The notes: generated by a model not told the origin, from the sequence alone. Shown: positions 7,657-16,807, numbered from the stretch's first letter. The stretch: 64,000 nucleotides of DNA from Pseudomonas peli (GCF_900099645.1 NZ_FMTL01000001.1:1674001-1738000); one strand, 5' to 3'. Numbers and translations are program-made.

Positions 7657-9261
7657 TCAGACTTCCTTCACATTAATTAGAACCACGTCCTGCCCTTCAG
7701 AGTAGGCGATTGCAGCACGGCAACCAGCTATGGCTTGGTCTATAACTGAAACCACATTAGCGGTGCTGACGGTTAGCAAGCGATCTTTTCGCTCTACCAA
7801 ACCCTCCAAAGCACTTTCATGTGCTACAACATCTTTATTAGGACAAAATCTGTCACACGAATAGCAAGATACCGCCGGTTCCTCGAAGCATATAGATTGA
7901 GACGCACACTTTCCTATGACATTGAAATTTCTTGGCTCACATACGTGACTATATATATTATTTACAAGGTCACCTTCTCTCATCCAAGCAGCTGTGAATT
8001 GCTTCTGTTCAATGCGACTCAACGTGGCATTTTCTAGAATCTCCCACATTTCATGAGTGAACCTGAAGTAGTGTTTAATGCTATTCGTATCATTGTGATC
8101 GAGTAAATCGGCAAGCTCTTCTGGCGAACAACCGGACATTACTGCTTGCGTGCCAACCGTGTAACGAAATCTATATGCACATAAACTGAATTTCTTTCCG
8201 GTACGAGGGGATAATGGCAGCCTATGTTCATTTCCCCAAAGGATATAATTAATTTTGCCACTCGACTTTTGGTAGAGTATGGCCCGCTTTGACTCATCTG
8301 AGAAATAGTCACTTGACAACCGCTCTGCATCTTCCCAGTAGTGACTTCCTAAGGAATTTCCGTCTCTTTCTAAATCTATCGATTTTGAGTTAATAAGAAG
8401 TGGTAGCTCTGCAGGATCAATACCATCGGGATTTTTTGCAGAATCTATGTAAGACTGAATAAGACTTGCAGTTCTTTCCGTGAGTATTCGAGAGCTGAAT
8501 TGAACTCGCCGATTTCGCGAATCTTGCTTCACACGCGGCACGTTAAGATAATATAATCCGCTCTTACTATCTTTAATAAAATCTTTTCTTTTCAATAAAG
8601 AAATTTGTATTGGTCTCAACCCAAAACACAAACACAGATCTAACACCAAGCGAAATTCCAACGGAAGTGCCTGGTTATTAACCTGACCTGACAGTACGGA
8701 AACTTCCTCTCTAGTAAATGGTCCTCTGGCATCATCCATTACAAATAGAGCTAAATAGGCATTTTCTTTACCTGAATAATTTCGAAGCTTATGGAAATCC
8801 TCATACACTTCAAGTGAAAGATCTTCATAGCCGCAAAGCAATAGAAACTTCAAAAATTCCTTACAAGCAGAGATATATGCTGCCTTTTCTTTATTTTCAA
8901 GCACAGAAAGACTTTCCAAGAAGTCGTTGATATGAACTCCTTTGGACATCTCACGGGCAAACAAATCAAGAAATTTATATTTAATTCTAACAGTTGAAGC
9001 GTGATATCTCTCCAAGATATATCTTAGATAACTCCTCGCAATCTCTCTTAACTCAAAATCCAACAGATTAAGATACTGTGATGTAAGATAAACAAACTCA
9101 CCCGTATCATCCGGCAATTTTATTGCAGATCGAAAGCCACCATACTCATCAAATAATTCGATGTCATAGCCCAATCGACTTTTTACAAAAGTGCCTCCCG
9201 GCAAAAAATATGAATGTTCATCGTTGCCGGACAACACCCTCTGAATCTGGAGTTCTTTCAT
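7657..9261 (-). CDS. Tyrosine recombinase (534 aa), second gene of the recombinase operon
   Basis: The catalytic domain has Arg216 (LCFGLRPIQISLL), YRFR at 363-366 (Tyr in the usual His place, then Arg366), His389 in LLDHNDTNSIKHY and the candidate nucleophile Tyr398, nine residues later, as expected. A Cys-rich tail (CASQSICFEEPAVSCYSCDR and CPN, around 450-475) may hold zinc. The ATG follows the TAA of the upstream gene with no gap, and its TGA is followed at once by the GTG of the next gene, so the three recombinases are made from one message. It is one of three different recombinases here, not a duplicate of its neighbours. Confidence 0.82.
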   Translation of the reverse strand: MKELQIQRVLSGNDEHSYFLPGGTFVKSRLGYDIELFDEYGGFRSAIKLPDDTGEFVYLTSQYLNLLDFELREIARSYLRYILERYHASTVRIKYKFLDLFAREMSKGVHINDFLESLSVLENKEKAAYISACKEFLKFLLLCGYEDLSLEVYEDFHKLRNYSGKENAYLALFVMDDARGPFTREEVSVLSGQVNNQALPLEFRLVLDLCLCFGLRPIQISLLKRKDFIKDSKSGLYYLNVPRVKQDSRNRRVQFSSRILTERTASLIQSYIDSAKNPDGIDPAELPLLINSKSIDLERDGNSLGSHYWEDAERLSSDYFSDESKRAILYQKSSGKINYILWGNEHRLPLSPRTGKKFSLCAYRFRYTVGTQAVMSGCSPEELADLLDHNDTNSIKHYFRFTHEMWEILENATLSRIEQKQFTAAWMREGDLVNNIYSHVCEPRNFNVIGKCASQSICFEEPAVSCYSCDRFCPNKDVVAHESALEGLVERKDRLLTVSTANVVSVIDQAIAGCRAAIAYSEGQDVVLINVKEV

Positions 9262-10488
9262 TTAATCAACCAGTTGTGGCTTAAGGGCTTCTTGCTGGAG
9301 TAGGGCTTGTAACTCGGCAACTTTGGCTTGTATCGATCCTTTAGCATAATGCTCAGGCATATTACTATTCTTAGCCCAACCGCCTGCCGCTTCCTGAATA
9401 GGTGCTTTTAAAATCTTACGACTTAAACCACTTTCACCCTTAAACTTTCTATCCAGTGCCTGATTCAAAAGATCATGAAACGTATTGCGAAGGCGATGGG
9501 GGCTGAGAAGACCCACAAACTCTGGATATTGTTTTATAAGTTCATTCAGGATTGAATTAGGAGTCTGCACTGAAAGAGGACGCCCATCCCGGTAAGACAG
9601 GAAGACATAGCTTGTTGACTGCCAGCCGATGAATTCTTTTCTGACATTCACAATGTAGTGTTCAACTAATGCGGCCAGTTGATCATGCAACACCACCTGC
9701 CGGCCGAGTGTTTTAACTGAGGGGGACTCAGCGCGAGGATAATCAATCACATCTTTGTTCTTGACGATGTCGTAATATTTTCGCATTCCTGTAAGCTGGA
9801 AATTATTCAGCTTCAACAGTAACGTCTCACCTTTACGATTTCCGCCCAACATCAATAGAAGCAGGAGAATATAATTTCTCCATCGCACCTTATAAATCTT
9901 CCAAGGATTTAAATTATTGCTCTCATCAGGGTCAATAATAGCAATGAACTTAGCCTGAAGCGCAGGAGTAAGGCCGATCCTGTCTTTTTTATCGCCCCTG
10001 TAAGGGGCTTTCATATACAACTTGAAGCCGGCAGTCATCCTCTCATACGAACGCTTAGCAATTTTAAGTTGCTCCAAGTTTCGAGCGCACCGCCCCTCAT
10101 AGAACAGCCATAGGTAATCTATAAATTTTTTAGCGCCTCGCATGCGGGCACCATACCAATTCGGATTAACCTGCTCGCCGCTCTGCTGAGCAAAGCCGCA
10201 ATACGATGAGAAAGACTCAATTTCACCGATAGTAAGCGGATTAAGATTTGCGATGCGCTCAATCAAATCTACTTTTTGAATTTCACAGAACCGATATAGG
10301 ATCAGAATTGAACTCTGATCAACTCGTATGGTATTTGGCTTCGAGCCATTGTCGAATCGTTGCAAAGCATACGCGCCGGCAAATATATCAACCTGGCTAC
10401 TTTCAGTTACTAACTTTAGTTTTATACCGCCCAATTTATCGAAGACGACGGTAGTGAGCGAAAAGACTGAATTCTTCAAATGAAACAC
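9262..10488 (-). CDS. Tyrosine recombinase (408 aa), first gene of the recombinase operon
   Basis: This gene has the most canonical active site of the three: Arg218 (GGNRKGETLLL), His331-x-x-Arg334 (SPHRLRNTF), Trp371 (AGGWAKNS) and Tyr381 (MPEHYAKGS). The N-terminal 170 residues should be the core-binding domain. The start is a GTG at 10488 with only a weak ribosome site. The start region (10479-10489) overlaps one copy of the AATGAAAC repeat found between this gene and hup, so expression and end binding may be linked. It leads an operon with no gaps. Members of Tn554 (TnpA), RIT and gamma-mobile-trio modules look like this; I cannot assign the exact family without a search. Confidence 0.85.
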   Translation of the reverse strand: MFHLKNSVFSLTTVVFDKLGGIKLKLVTESSQVDIFAGAYALQRFDNGSKPNTIRVDQSSILILYRFCEIQKVDLIERIANLNPLTIGEIESFSSYCGFAQQSGEQVNPNWYGARMRGAKKFIDYLWLFYEGRCARNLEQLKIAKRSYERMTAGFKLYMKAPYRGDKKDRIGLTPALQAKFIAIIDPDESNNLNPWKIYKVRWRNYILLLLLMLGGNRKGETLLLKLNNFQLTGMRKYYDIVKNKDVIDYPRAESPSVKTLGRQVVLHDQLAALVEHYIVNVRKEFIGWQSTSYVFLSYRDGRPLSVQTPNSILNELIKQYPEFVGLLSPHRLRNTFHDLLNQALDRKFKGESGLSRKILKAPIQEAAGGWAKNSNMPEHYAKGSIQAKVAELQALLQQEALKPQLVD

Positions 10489-10685
10489 CGCGCTTTTTTC
10501 ACGAGCACGGAAGCCTATAGACAGGCTAAATGGGCGTCAATAATGAAACGCTACTGCTTCAATGCGGTCACTTTTTCTTTTAAATACTTAATGAAACACT
10601 GTTTCGATATTTTCACTTACCCCAGATAGTACAAAGCCCCGAATCACGGGGCTTTGCAGAACTTATCCACAGAAAATGAAACACT
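10478..10685 (+). repeat. Four direct copies of AATGAAAC(A/G)C at the right end of the mobile module
   Basis: Copies begin at 10479, 10542, 10590 and 10675, all in the same orientation. The third continues into a small palindrome, GAAAC-ACT-GTTTC (10593-10605). They span the whole gap between the first recombinase gene and hup. They could be recombinase-binding sites, or operators for the recombinase promoter that must lie here. Confidence 0.55.
10631..10656 (-). terminator. Terminator of hup
   Basis: A perfect GC-rich hairpin (CAAAGCCCC / GGGGCTTTG, loop GAATCAC) begins 36 bases beyond the hup stop codon. In the leftward direction it is followed by the weakly T-containing GTACTATC, so termination may be only partly intrinsic. 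Confidence 0.65.
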
Positions 10686-10691
10686 CTCTGT

Positions 10692-10964
10692 TTAATTTAC
10701 AGCATCTTTCAGGGACTTGCCCGGTTTGAAGGCGACGGTATTGCTGGCCTTGATCTTCACCGGCTCGCCGGTTTGCGGATTTTTACCGGTGCGAGCACCA
10801 CGGTGGCGTTGCACGAAGGTACCGAAGCCGACCAATGTGACGCTGTCCTTGCGGTTCAGTGCATTGGTGATTTCTTCGAGTACGGCGTTGAGTACACGGT
10901 TTGCCTGATCTTTAGTCAGATCCGCCTTATCGGCGATGGCGGCGGCGAGTTCCGGTTTACGCAT
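10692..10964 (-). CDS. HU-family DNA-binding protein
   Basis: A 90-aa histone-like protein that bends and compacts DNA as a dimer. The whole HU fold is present, including the signature GFGTFVQRHRGARTGKNPQTG (about residues 46-66) that forms the DNA-gripping arm. I chose the ATG at 10964 because it has an AAGAGG ribosome site and gives the standard HU length; a longer frame upstream adds 36 unrelated residues. In P. aeruginosa an HU paralogue stands beside the rubredoxin genes (PA5348, from memory), as here. It marks the edge of the mobile module. Confidence 0.95.
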   Translation of the reverse strand: MRKPELAAAIADKADLTKDQANRVLNAVLEEITNALNRKDSVTLVGFGTFVQRHRGARTGKNPQTGEPVKIKASNTVAFKPGKSLKDAVN

Positions 10965-11150
10965 AAATGCCTCTTTACGGTTTTTTGTTGTTGTGTCCGG
11001 GCTGCTCTGCGCGAGCAGATACCAAGGCGCCGCAACAGCTCTAGGCTGCGGCAGACTGAGGGAGGATGGCATGCCATCCAGCCCTGCGCCAGTCTTGTCC
11101 GACAGTTAAACCGGGCAATTTTGTGGCATATCCGACAGAACGACCGTCAT

Positions 11151-12299
11151 TCAGGCCAAAAGCGCAGGCAGCAGCTTATTCAACGCCAATTTGTCCTGCA
11201 CGGCCGTACCGGTGAGGGCGTAGCCCAGTAGCGCACCGCTGCTGTCATGGCACAGCGCCTTGATGTCGGCGCCGCTGCCTTCAACGCTCCACTCGCCTTG
11301 CAGCCCGCGCGGTGGTGGCGATACCACCAGCGGACAGACCGGAGTTTTTACCGTAACTGGCATCGGCCCGTAGCTGACTGCCGTAGGGGTACCGGCCAAG
11401 GTTTGCGCCAGTGCACGAGCACTGGTCATCAGCGGCATAACGTAGAGCAGGTTGATGCCATCGACCTCGGCGCAATCACCCAGGGCGTAGATATTGGCGT
11501 GCGAGGTGCGCAGCTGGCGGTCGACCACCACCCCGCGATTGACCGCTAGCCCAGCCGCTGCCGCCAGCTCGATACGTGGACGCAGGCCCACAGCCGAAAG
11601 CACCAGATCGCACTCAATCAGCGTGCCGTCGGACAGGTGCGCTTCCAGTGCATCACCGTTGTGATTCAGGCTGGCCAACACTGGCCCGAGGTGAAAGCGC
11701 GCGCCCAGCCCTTCCAGACCCGCTTGAACTGCGGCGGCAGCAGCCGGATGCAGCAGGCCAGGCATCACCTGCTCGCAGGGTGCGACCAGTTCGACCTGGT
11801 AGCCGCCCAGGCTCAGGTCATTGGCAAACTCGCAGCCAATCAGCCCGGCACCCAACAGCAGAATCCGCTGCTTACCGGCTGCGGCCGTGCGAAAGCGTGC
11901 GTAGTCCTCCAGATCATTGATCGAGAAGATCCCATCGTCGGCATCACCTTCCACCGGCACACGAATCACCTCGGCGCCCCAGGCCAGGATCAGGTCGCGA
12001 TAAGGCACAGCCTCTTCGCCAATCCACAGCTGCTTGTGGCCAGGGTCAATGCCGCTGATCCGGGTGTGGGTGCGAATTTCCGCGTTGAGCTGATCGGCCA
12101 TAGCGCCCGGCTCGGCCATGCTCAGCCCATCGGCGTCCTTGTTCTTGGCAAAGCCGGTGGACAGCATGGGCTTGGAATACGAGCGACCTTCGTCGGCAGT
12201 GATCAGCAGCAGCGGGGTTTCGCTATCCAGCTTGCGAAATTCGCGGGCCAGGTTGTAGCCGGCCAAGCCGGTGCCGACGATAACGACAGGTGCACTCAT
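11151..12299 (-). CDS. rubB: Rubredoxin-NAD(+) reductase
   Basis: An FAD flavoprotein of 382 aa that passes electrons from NADH to the rubredoxins encoded just upstream, which then serve alkane hydroxylases or oxidative-stress proteins. It has an N-terminal FAD-binding Rossmann motif ([17 protein letters not shown]), a second NAD-binding dinucleotide fold ([16 protein letters not shown], near residue 150) and the FAD motif [11 protein letters not shown] near 275. The ATG at 12299 has a GAGGAA ribosome site and fits the usual protein start. It is 63 bp downstream of the second rubredoxin gene, in the same direction, so the three are probably co-transcribed. Also named alkT in alkane-degradation gene sets. 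Confidence 0.93.
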   Translation of the reverse strand: MSAPVVIVGTGLAGYNLAREFRKLDSETPLLLITADEGRSYSKPMLSTGFAKNKDADGLSMAEPGAMADQLNAEIRTHTRISGIDPGHKQLWIGEEAVPYRDLILAWGAEVIRVPVEGDADDGIFSINDLEDYARFRTAAAGKQRILLLGAGLIGCEFANDLSLGGYQVELVAPCEQVMPGLLHPAAAAAVQAGLEGLGARFHLGPVLASLNHNGDALEAHLSDGTLIECDLVLSAVGLRPRIELAAAAGLAVNRGVVVDRQLRTSHANIYALGDCAEVDGINLLYVMPLMTSARALAQTLAGTPTAVSYGPMPVTVKTPVCPLVVSPPPRGLQGEWSVEGSGADIKALCHDSSGALLGYALTGTAVQDKLALNKLLPALLA

Positions 12300-12362
12300 G
12301 CTGCATTCCTCACGCAAGCCGCGCACTGCTGCGGCCGTAATAGATTTTGGGGCTGACGCGAC

Positions 12363-12530
12363 TCAGATGATCTCGATCATCTCGAAATCCAGCTTGCCGA
12401 CGCCGCAATCGGGGCACAACCAATCGGCGGGAATATCTTCCCAGGCCGTGCCCGGGGCGATGCCTTCCTCGGGCAGGCCGAGGGCTTCGTCATAGATAAA
12501 ACCGCACACCACACACTGCCACTTACGCAT
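12363..12530 (-). CDS. rubA: Rubredoxin (copy nearest the reductase)
   Basis: A 55-aa iron protein with one Fe held by four cysteines, in the two motifs CVVCG and CPDCG. It begins [18 protein letters not shown] and ends DFEMIEII. It is the electron carrier for the adjacent reductase. It is nearly identical in length and very similar in sequence to the rubredoxin at 12630-12797, so the pair is a tandem duplication, as in P. aeruginosa rubA1/rubA2. Confidence 0.95.
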   Translation of the reverse strand: MRKWQCVVCGFIYDEALGLPEEGIAPGTAWEDIPADWLCPDCGVGKLDFEMIEII

Positions 12531-12583
12531 AACCACCTCGGCGCTTATTCAGCTCGTTCGGGGTATTCAGTATGCGCACTCGC

Positions 12584-12611
12584 TAAACAAAACGGCGACC
12601 CTTGGGTCGCC
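12584..12611 (-). terminator. Terminator between the two rubredoxin genes
   Basis: A perfect 8-bp stem (GGCGACCC / GGGTCGCC, 2-base loop) at 12594-12611 is followed leftwards by GTTTTGTTT. It lies 18 bases past the stop of the upstream rubredoxin gene, so that gene can be transcribed alone, with partial read-through to the reductase. Confidence 0.8.
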
Positions 12612-12629
12612 GCTTGTCACAGCCTGGAC

Positions 12630-12797
12630 TCAACCGATTTCGATCATTTCGAAATCCAATTTACCCACGCCACAGTCAGGGCACAGCCAGTCTTCCGGGA
12701 CATCCTGCCAGAGTGTCCCGGCGGCGATACCGTCATCAGGCCAGCCTTGGCTCTCATCGTAAATCAGTCCACAGACCACACATTGCCACTTCTTCAT
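12630..12797 (-). CDS. rubA: Rubredoxin (upstream copy)
   Basis: A 55-aa rubredoxin beginning [18 protein letters not shown], with the iron ligands in CVVCG and CPDCG and the aromatic residues usual around the iron site (Trp4, Tyr13). A CAGG-AGG-like ribosome site (CTGAGGTAGTT) precedes the ATG. It is followed by its own terminator and then by a second rubredoxin gene. The 202-bp gap to ubiC should hold divergent promoters. Confidence 0.95.
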   Translation of the reverse strand: MKKWQCVVCGLIYDESQGWPDDGIAAGTLWQDVPEDWLCPDCGVGKLDFEMIEIG

Positions 12798-12999
12798 AAC
12801 TACCTCAGGTGGATCACACGGCTATTGCGCCGGGGAAACTACCGTATATGCGCAGGTGCGCCAAGCCGGCGGGCGATGAATAGCGCGTCATTGAGGCCAA
12901 CCAAAGTCGGGTTGTGCCCGGCTTAGCGGCCAATCGCCGCGCCTTACGTCATCTATCCAGGCGCAAGGCCCATGCTAGACTCGCGCGCCTCTGCCTACG

Positions 13000-13575
13000 G
13001 TGAAACCGCTCGTGCCCCACGCCGCCCTCGCCCACCCGCCGCGCTGGCTGACTGCCAGCCAACTGCACCCTGCGCCCACTGCTGCGGTGTGCGACTGGCT
13101 GTTCAATGAGGATTCGCTGACGCGGCGGCTCACCACCCTGTCGGCCGATGGTTTCAGCGTCACTCCACTCCAGGAAGGCTGGCAGCGCCTGCGCAGCGAT
13201 GAATGCAACGCGCTGGGCGTGGTCAAAGGCAGCCAGGGCTGGGTGCGCGAGGTGTACCTGCGCGGTCACGGCCAGCCCTGGGTATTTGCCCGCAGCGTGG
13301 CAGCCCGCAGCGCATTGGAAGGTTCCGGCCTGGCGCTGGACCAACTCGGCAGTCGCTCGCTGGGAGAGTTGCTGTTCAGCGACCGCGCCTTCGATCGCGG
13401 CGAACTGCAGGTATGCCGCTACCCGGCCCAGTGGCTGCCAGCGGAAGCCTGTAGCGAGCGCCTGTGGGCGCGCCGCTCATGCTTTAGCCGTGGCGCGCTG
13501 GGCGTATTGGTGGCCGAGGTTTTCCTTCCTGAGTTCTGGGCCGCAGCTGACATCGAGTCGCAAGTCAGCACGTAA
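13000..13575 (+). CDS. ubiC: Chorismate pyruvate-lyase
   Basis: Splits chorismate into 4-hydroxybenzoate and pyruvate, the first committed step of ubiquinone synthesis. The protein is about 190 aa, usual for the family. Recognisable segments are WREVYLRG-like VREVYLRGHGQPWVFARSV, then SLGELLF, and WARRSCFSRG near the C-terminus. It lies directly upstream of ubiA, as in many Pseudomonas. The start is uncertain: GTG at 13000 is used here and GTG at 13012 is a close alternative; neither has a strong ribosome site. Confidence 0.9.
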   Translation: MKPLVPHAALAHPPRWLTASQLHPAPTAAVCDWLFNEDSLTRRLTTLSADGFSVTPLQEGWQRLRSDECNALGVVKGSQGWVREVYLRGHGQPWVFARSVAARSALEGSGLALDQLGSRSLGELLFSDRAFDRGELQVCRYPAQWLPAEACSERLWARRSCFSRGALGVLVAEVFLPEFWAAADIESQVST

Positions 13576-13604
13576 GGCGAGTATCGTTTTTACATCCACC
13601 TAGC

Positions 13605-13650
13605 AGCCACCATGGCGGATCGATAAAACGTGATCCACCCTACGCCCGTC
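13605..13650. repeat. Short imperfect inverted repeat of a dispersed bacterial type
   Basis: Arms GGCGGATC (13615-13622) and GATCCACC (13632-13639) flank GATAAAACGT, and the outer strand reads GTAGGGTGGATCACG. Small GTAGGGTGGATN-type palindromes are scattered between genes in many Pseudomonas genomes. It lies between ubiC and ubiA and could fold in the ubiCA transcript. Confidence 0.5.
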
Positions 13651-13686
13651 TTATAATCAGCCGCACCTCGCATGGAGACGCGCTCG

Positions 13687-14580
13687 ATGTATACCCGCCT
13701 GCTGCATTCACTTAATCGCCTGCACCCACGCGCTTGGGACTTTATCCAGCTGATGCGCCTGGACAAGCCCATCGGCATCTACCTGCTGCTGTGGCCGACG
13801 CTGTGGGCGCTGTGGGTTGCTGCCGAAGGCGTGCCGAGCGTGAAGAACCTGCTGATCTTCGTGTTCGGGGTGATTCTGATGCGCGCCGCCGGCTGCGTGA
13901 TCAACGATTACGCCGACCGCAACTTCGACGGCCACGTCAGCCGCACCAAGGCGCGGCCGCTGGCCAGTGGCAGGGTCAAGCCGCGTGAAGCGCTGATCCT
14001 ATTCGCCGTGCTGGTGGCGCTGAGCTTCGTGCTGGTGCTGTTTACCAACGCCACCACCATCTGGCTGTCGTTCGGCGGCCTGGCCCTGGCCGCCTGCTAC
14101 CCCTTTATGAAGCGCTACACCTTCTACCCGCAGGTGGTGTTGGGCGCGGCCTTCTCCTGGGGCATGCCCATGGCTTTCACTGCCGAAACCGGCAGCCTGC
14201 CACCGGAAGCCTGGCTGCTGTATATCGCCAACCTACTATGGACGGTGGCCTACGACACCTACTACGCCATGGCCGACCGCGAGGATGACCTGAAGATCGG
14301 CGTACGCTCCACCGCCATTCTGTTTGGCGATGCCGACCGTCTGATCATTGTCATCCTCCAGGGCCTGGCGCTGCTCTGCCTGCTGCTGGCGGCGGCGCGC
14401 TTCGAGCTGGGCCTGTACTTTCACCTCGGTCTGCTGGTCGCCGCTGGCTGCTTTGCCTGGGAGTTTCACAAGACCCGCAACCGCAAGCCAATGGCCTGCT
14501 TCAATGCCTTTTTGCACAACCATTGGGCGGGCTTGGCGATCTTTATCGGCCTGGTAGTGGACTACGCTGTGCGCGGCTAG
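13687..14580 (+). CDS. ubiA: 4-hydroxybenzoate octaprenyltransferase
   Basis: An integral membrane enzyme (297 aa, about eight or nine hydrophobic segments) that attaches the polyprenyl tail to 4-hydroxybenzoate. Both Asp-rich Mg2+/pyrophosphate motifs are clear: [20 protein letters not shown] near residue 72 and [12 protein letters not shown] near 190. I chose the ATG at 13687 ([17 protein letters not shown]) because GGAG at 13674-13677 serves it; the ATG at 13672 is the alternative and would add five residues. It works directly on the product of the upstream ubiC. Confidence 0.95.
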   Translation: MYTRLLHSLNRLHPRAWDFIQLMRLDKPIGIYLLLWPTLWALWVAAEGVPSVKNLLIFVFGVILMRAAGCVINDYADRNFDGHVSRTKARPLASGRVKPREALILFAVLVALSFVLVLFTNATTIWLSFGGLALAACYPFMKRYTFYPQVVLGAAFSWGMPMAFTAETGSLPPEAWLLYIANLLWTVAYDTYYAMADREDDLKIGVRSTAILFGDADRLIIVILQGLALLCLLLAAARFELGLYFHLGLLVAAGCFAWEFHKTRNRKPMACFNAFLHNHWAGLAIFIGLVVDYAVRG

Positions 14581-14600
14581 AAAGAAGCCTTGCCGCGCGC

Positions 14601-14618
14601 CTGTCATATCGCTGCAAT
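14601..14618 (+). promoter_or_regulatory. Pho box upstream of phoB
   Basis: Two 7-base half-sites 11 bp apart, CTGTCAT and CTGCAAT, match the PhoB consensus CTGTCAT-N4-CTGTCAT. The site ends 54 bases before the phoB start, consistent with PhoB boosting its own expression when phosphate is scarce. Confidence 0.8.
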
Positions 14619-14671
14619 AATTCCGTTATCTAATGCAGCCCATTACAGCGAGATGACCCGAGGCTTGACCC

Positions 14672-15361
14672 ATGGTTGGCAAGAACATCCTGATCGTCGA
14701 TGACGAAGCACCGATCCGTGAAATGATCGCCGTGGCCCTGGAAATGGCCGGCTACGAGTGCCTGGAAGCGGAAAATACCCAGCAGGCACACGCCATCATC
14801 GTCGACCGTAAACCTGATTTGATTCTGCTCGACTGGATGCTCCCCGGCACCAGCGGCATTGAGCTGGCGCGCCGCCTCAAGCGCGATGAGCTGACCGGCG
14901 ACATCCCGATCATCATGCTCACGGCCAAAGGCGAAGAGGACAACAAGATCCAGGGCCTGGAAGTCGGCGCCGACGACTACATCACCAAGCCGTTCTCCCC
15001 GCGCGAACTGGTCGCCCGCCTGAAAGCCGTGTTGCGCCGCGCTGGACCGACCGACAGTGAAGGGCCGATCGAAGTTGGCGGCCTGCTGCTCGACCCAGTC
15101 AGCCACCGCGTCACCATCGACGGTAAACCGGCCGAGATGGGCCCCACCGAATACCGCCTGCTGCAGTTCTTTATGACGCACCAGGAGCGCGCTTACACCC
15201 GCGGTCAGCTGCTGGACCAGGTCTGGGGCGGTAACGTGTATGTCGAGGAGCGCACCGTCGATGTGCATATCCGTCGCCTGCGCAAAGCCCTCGGTGAGGC
15301 CTACGAAAACCTGGTGCAAACCGTACGCGGCACCGGCTATCGTTTCTCCACCAAGAGCTAA
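14672..15361 (+). CDS. phoB: Phosphate-regulon response regulator PhoB
   Basis: A 229-aa OmpR-type regulator with a receiver domain (acidic pocket Asp10-Asp11, phosphoacceptor Asp54 in [10 protein letters not shown], Thr in MLTAKGEE, Lys in [11 protein letters not shown]) and a C-terminal winged helix ([24 protein letters not shown]). When PhoR phosphorylates it, it binds Pho boxes such as those ahead of phoB, pstC and pstS in this window. phoR follows 51 bp downstream on the same strand. Confidence 0.98.
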   Translation: MVGKNILIVDDEAPIREMIAVALEMAGYECLEAENTQQAHAIIVDRKPDLILLDWMLPGTSGIELARRLKRDELTGDIPIIMLTAKGEEDNKIQGLEVGADDYITKPFSPRELVARLKAVLRRAGPTDSEGPIEVGGLLLDPVSHRVTIDGKPAEMGPTEYRLLQFFMTHQERAYTRGQLLDQVWGGNVYVEERTVDVHIRRLRKALGEAYENLVQTVRGTGYRFSTKS

Positions 15362-15412
15362 CACGGTTAGGATGGCCTGCCGGCGCGATGAGCGCTCGGT
15401 GAAAAGGATTGA

Positions 15413-16738
15413 TTGGCGGATGAGCTCGAATTGAATCAAGACTGGCGCGGCCCCCTGATACGTCGCTTGTTGCTCCTGGTCAGTGTCTGCCTGCTGCTGG
15501 GGCTGATCACTGGCGAATACGCCTGGGCACTGGTCATTGGCCTGGCCGGCTACCTTGGCTGGCACTTGCAACAACTGCTACGTCTGCACAAATGGCTGCG
15601 CACCCGCCAGGGTGACGAAGCACCGCCCGATGGCTACGGCCTGTGGGGCGAAGTGTTCGACAGCATCTACCACCTGCAGCGCCGCGACCAGAAAGTCCGT
15701 GGCCGCCTGCAGGCAGTGATCGACCGCGTTCAGGAGTCCACCGCTGCGCTTAAAGATGCGGTGATCATGCTCGACCGCGACGGCAACCTGGAATGGTGGA
15801 ACATCGCCGCCGAGAAACTGCTGGGCCTGAAAACCCCACAGGACAGCGGCCAGCAGATCACCAACCTGGTGCGCGACCCGCGTTTTATCGAATATTTCGA
15901 GAACCATAATTACAACGAGCCGCTGGAGCTGCCCTCACCAGTCAGCGACCGCCTGCGCCTGCAATTCCATATCACCCAGTACGGCAACCGCGAACACCTA
16001 ATGCTGGTACGCGACATCACCCGCCTGTTTCAGCTGGAGCAGATGCGTAAGGATTTCGTCGCCAACGTCTCCCACGAGCTGCGCACCCCGCTGACGGTGA
16101 TCAGCGGCTACCTGGAAACGCTGTTGGATAACGTCGAGGACGTCAACCCGCGCTGGCTACGCGCCCTGCAGCAGATGCAGCAACAAGGCGGACGCATGCA
16201 GAATCTGCTGAATGATCTGCTGCTGCTGGCCAAGCTGGAAGCCACCGATTACCCCTCGGACAATCAACCAGTGGCCGTCGATCTGCTACTGCTGAGCATC
16301 AAGAACGATGCCCAGGCGCTATCCGGCGAACGCCACCATCGCATCAGCCTGGAAGCAGACCCGCACCTCAAGCTTAAGGGCAGCGAAACCGAGCTGCGCA
16401 GCGCCTTTTCCAACCTGGTGTTCAACGCCGTGAAATACACCCCGGACGAAGGCAGCATCCAGATTCGCTGGTGGGGCGATGAACAGGGCGCGCACCTCAG
16501 CGTGCAGGACAGCGGTCTGGGTATCGAGGCCAAGCATCTGCCGCGCCTGACCGAGCGCTTCTACCGGGTCGACTCCAGCCGCGCCAGCAACACCGGTGGC
16601 ACCGGGCTTGGCCTTGCCATCGTCAAACATGTGCTGCTGCGTCACCGTGCGCTCCTGGATACCGCCAGTACCCTGGGCAAAGGCAGCACCTTCACCTGCC
16701 ACTTCCCGATGCTGCAAGTGGTTCGGCGCGGCCAGTAA
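15413..16738 (+). CDS. phoR: Phosphate-regulon sensor kinase PhoR
   Basis: A 441-aa inner-membrane kinase with two close N-terminal helices (about residues 15-52) and almost no periplasmic loop, as expected for a sensor that reads phosphate through the Pst/PhoU complex. A PAS-like domain (about 105-200), a dimerisation/phosphoacceptor helix with His221 (ANVSHELRTPLTVISGYLETL) and an ATPase domain (N box, DSGLGI, GGTGLGLAIVKH) follow. The start is a TTG at 15413 with AAAAGG 5 bases upstream; no ATG fits as well. It is the partner of PhoB. Confidence 0.95.
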   Translation: MADELELNQDWRGPLIRRLLLLVSVCLLLGLITGEYAWALVIGLAGYLGWHLQQLLRLHKWLRTRQGDEAPPDGYGLWGEVFDSIYHLQRRDQKVRGRLQAVIDRVQESTAALKDAVIMLDRDGNLEWWNIAAEKLLGLKTPQDSGQQITNLVRDPRFIEYFENHNYNEPLELPSPVSDRLRLQFHITQYGNREHLMLVRDITRLFQLEQMRKDFVANVSHELRTPLTVISGYLETLLDNVEDVNPRWLRALQQMQQQGGRMQNLLNDLLLLAKLEATDYPSDNQPVAVDLLLLSIKNDAQALSGERHHRISLEADPHLKLKGSETELRSAFSNLVFNAVKYTPDEGSIQIRWWGDEQGAHLSVQDSGLGIEAKHLPRLTERFYRVDSSRASNTGGTGLGLAIVKHVLLRHRALLDTASTLGKGSTFTCHFPMLQVVRRGQ

Positions 16739-16807
16739 CCGCGCCCTACTTGCAAAGCCGGCTGTCAGCCCCCACCCTTTAGCGGTCATTCACTACCCGA
16801 ACCCTTT

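Larger units (their letters stand above)
4541..10690 (-). mobile_element. Multi-recombinase mobile module inserted beside hup
   Basis: Four tightly packed genes (408, 534, 885 and 157 aa) form a transposition/integration module of the three-recombinase type. The DNA is plainly richer in A and T than both flanks. The right border lies between the recombinase start (10488) and the HU stop codon (10692), where a short direct repeat occurs four times. The left border is unclear. It may lie near 4541 beside the broken hipA, or the element may include the cadA/cadR and dsb cargo and extend left of the window. No target duplication could be identified. Confidence 0.7.

Noticed and set aside
10593-10605. 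Palindrome GAAAC-ACT-GTTTC as a stand-alone attachment site
   Set aside because: Too short to claim as an att core without a matching site at the other end.
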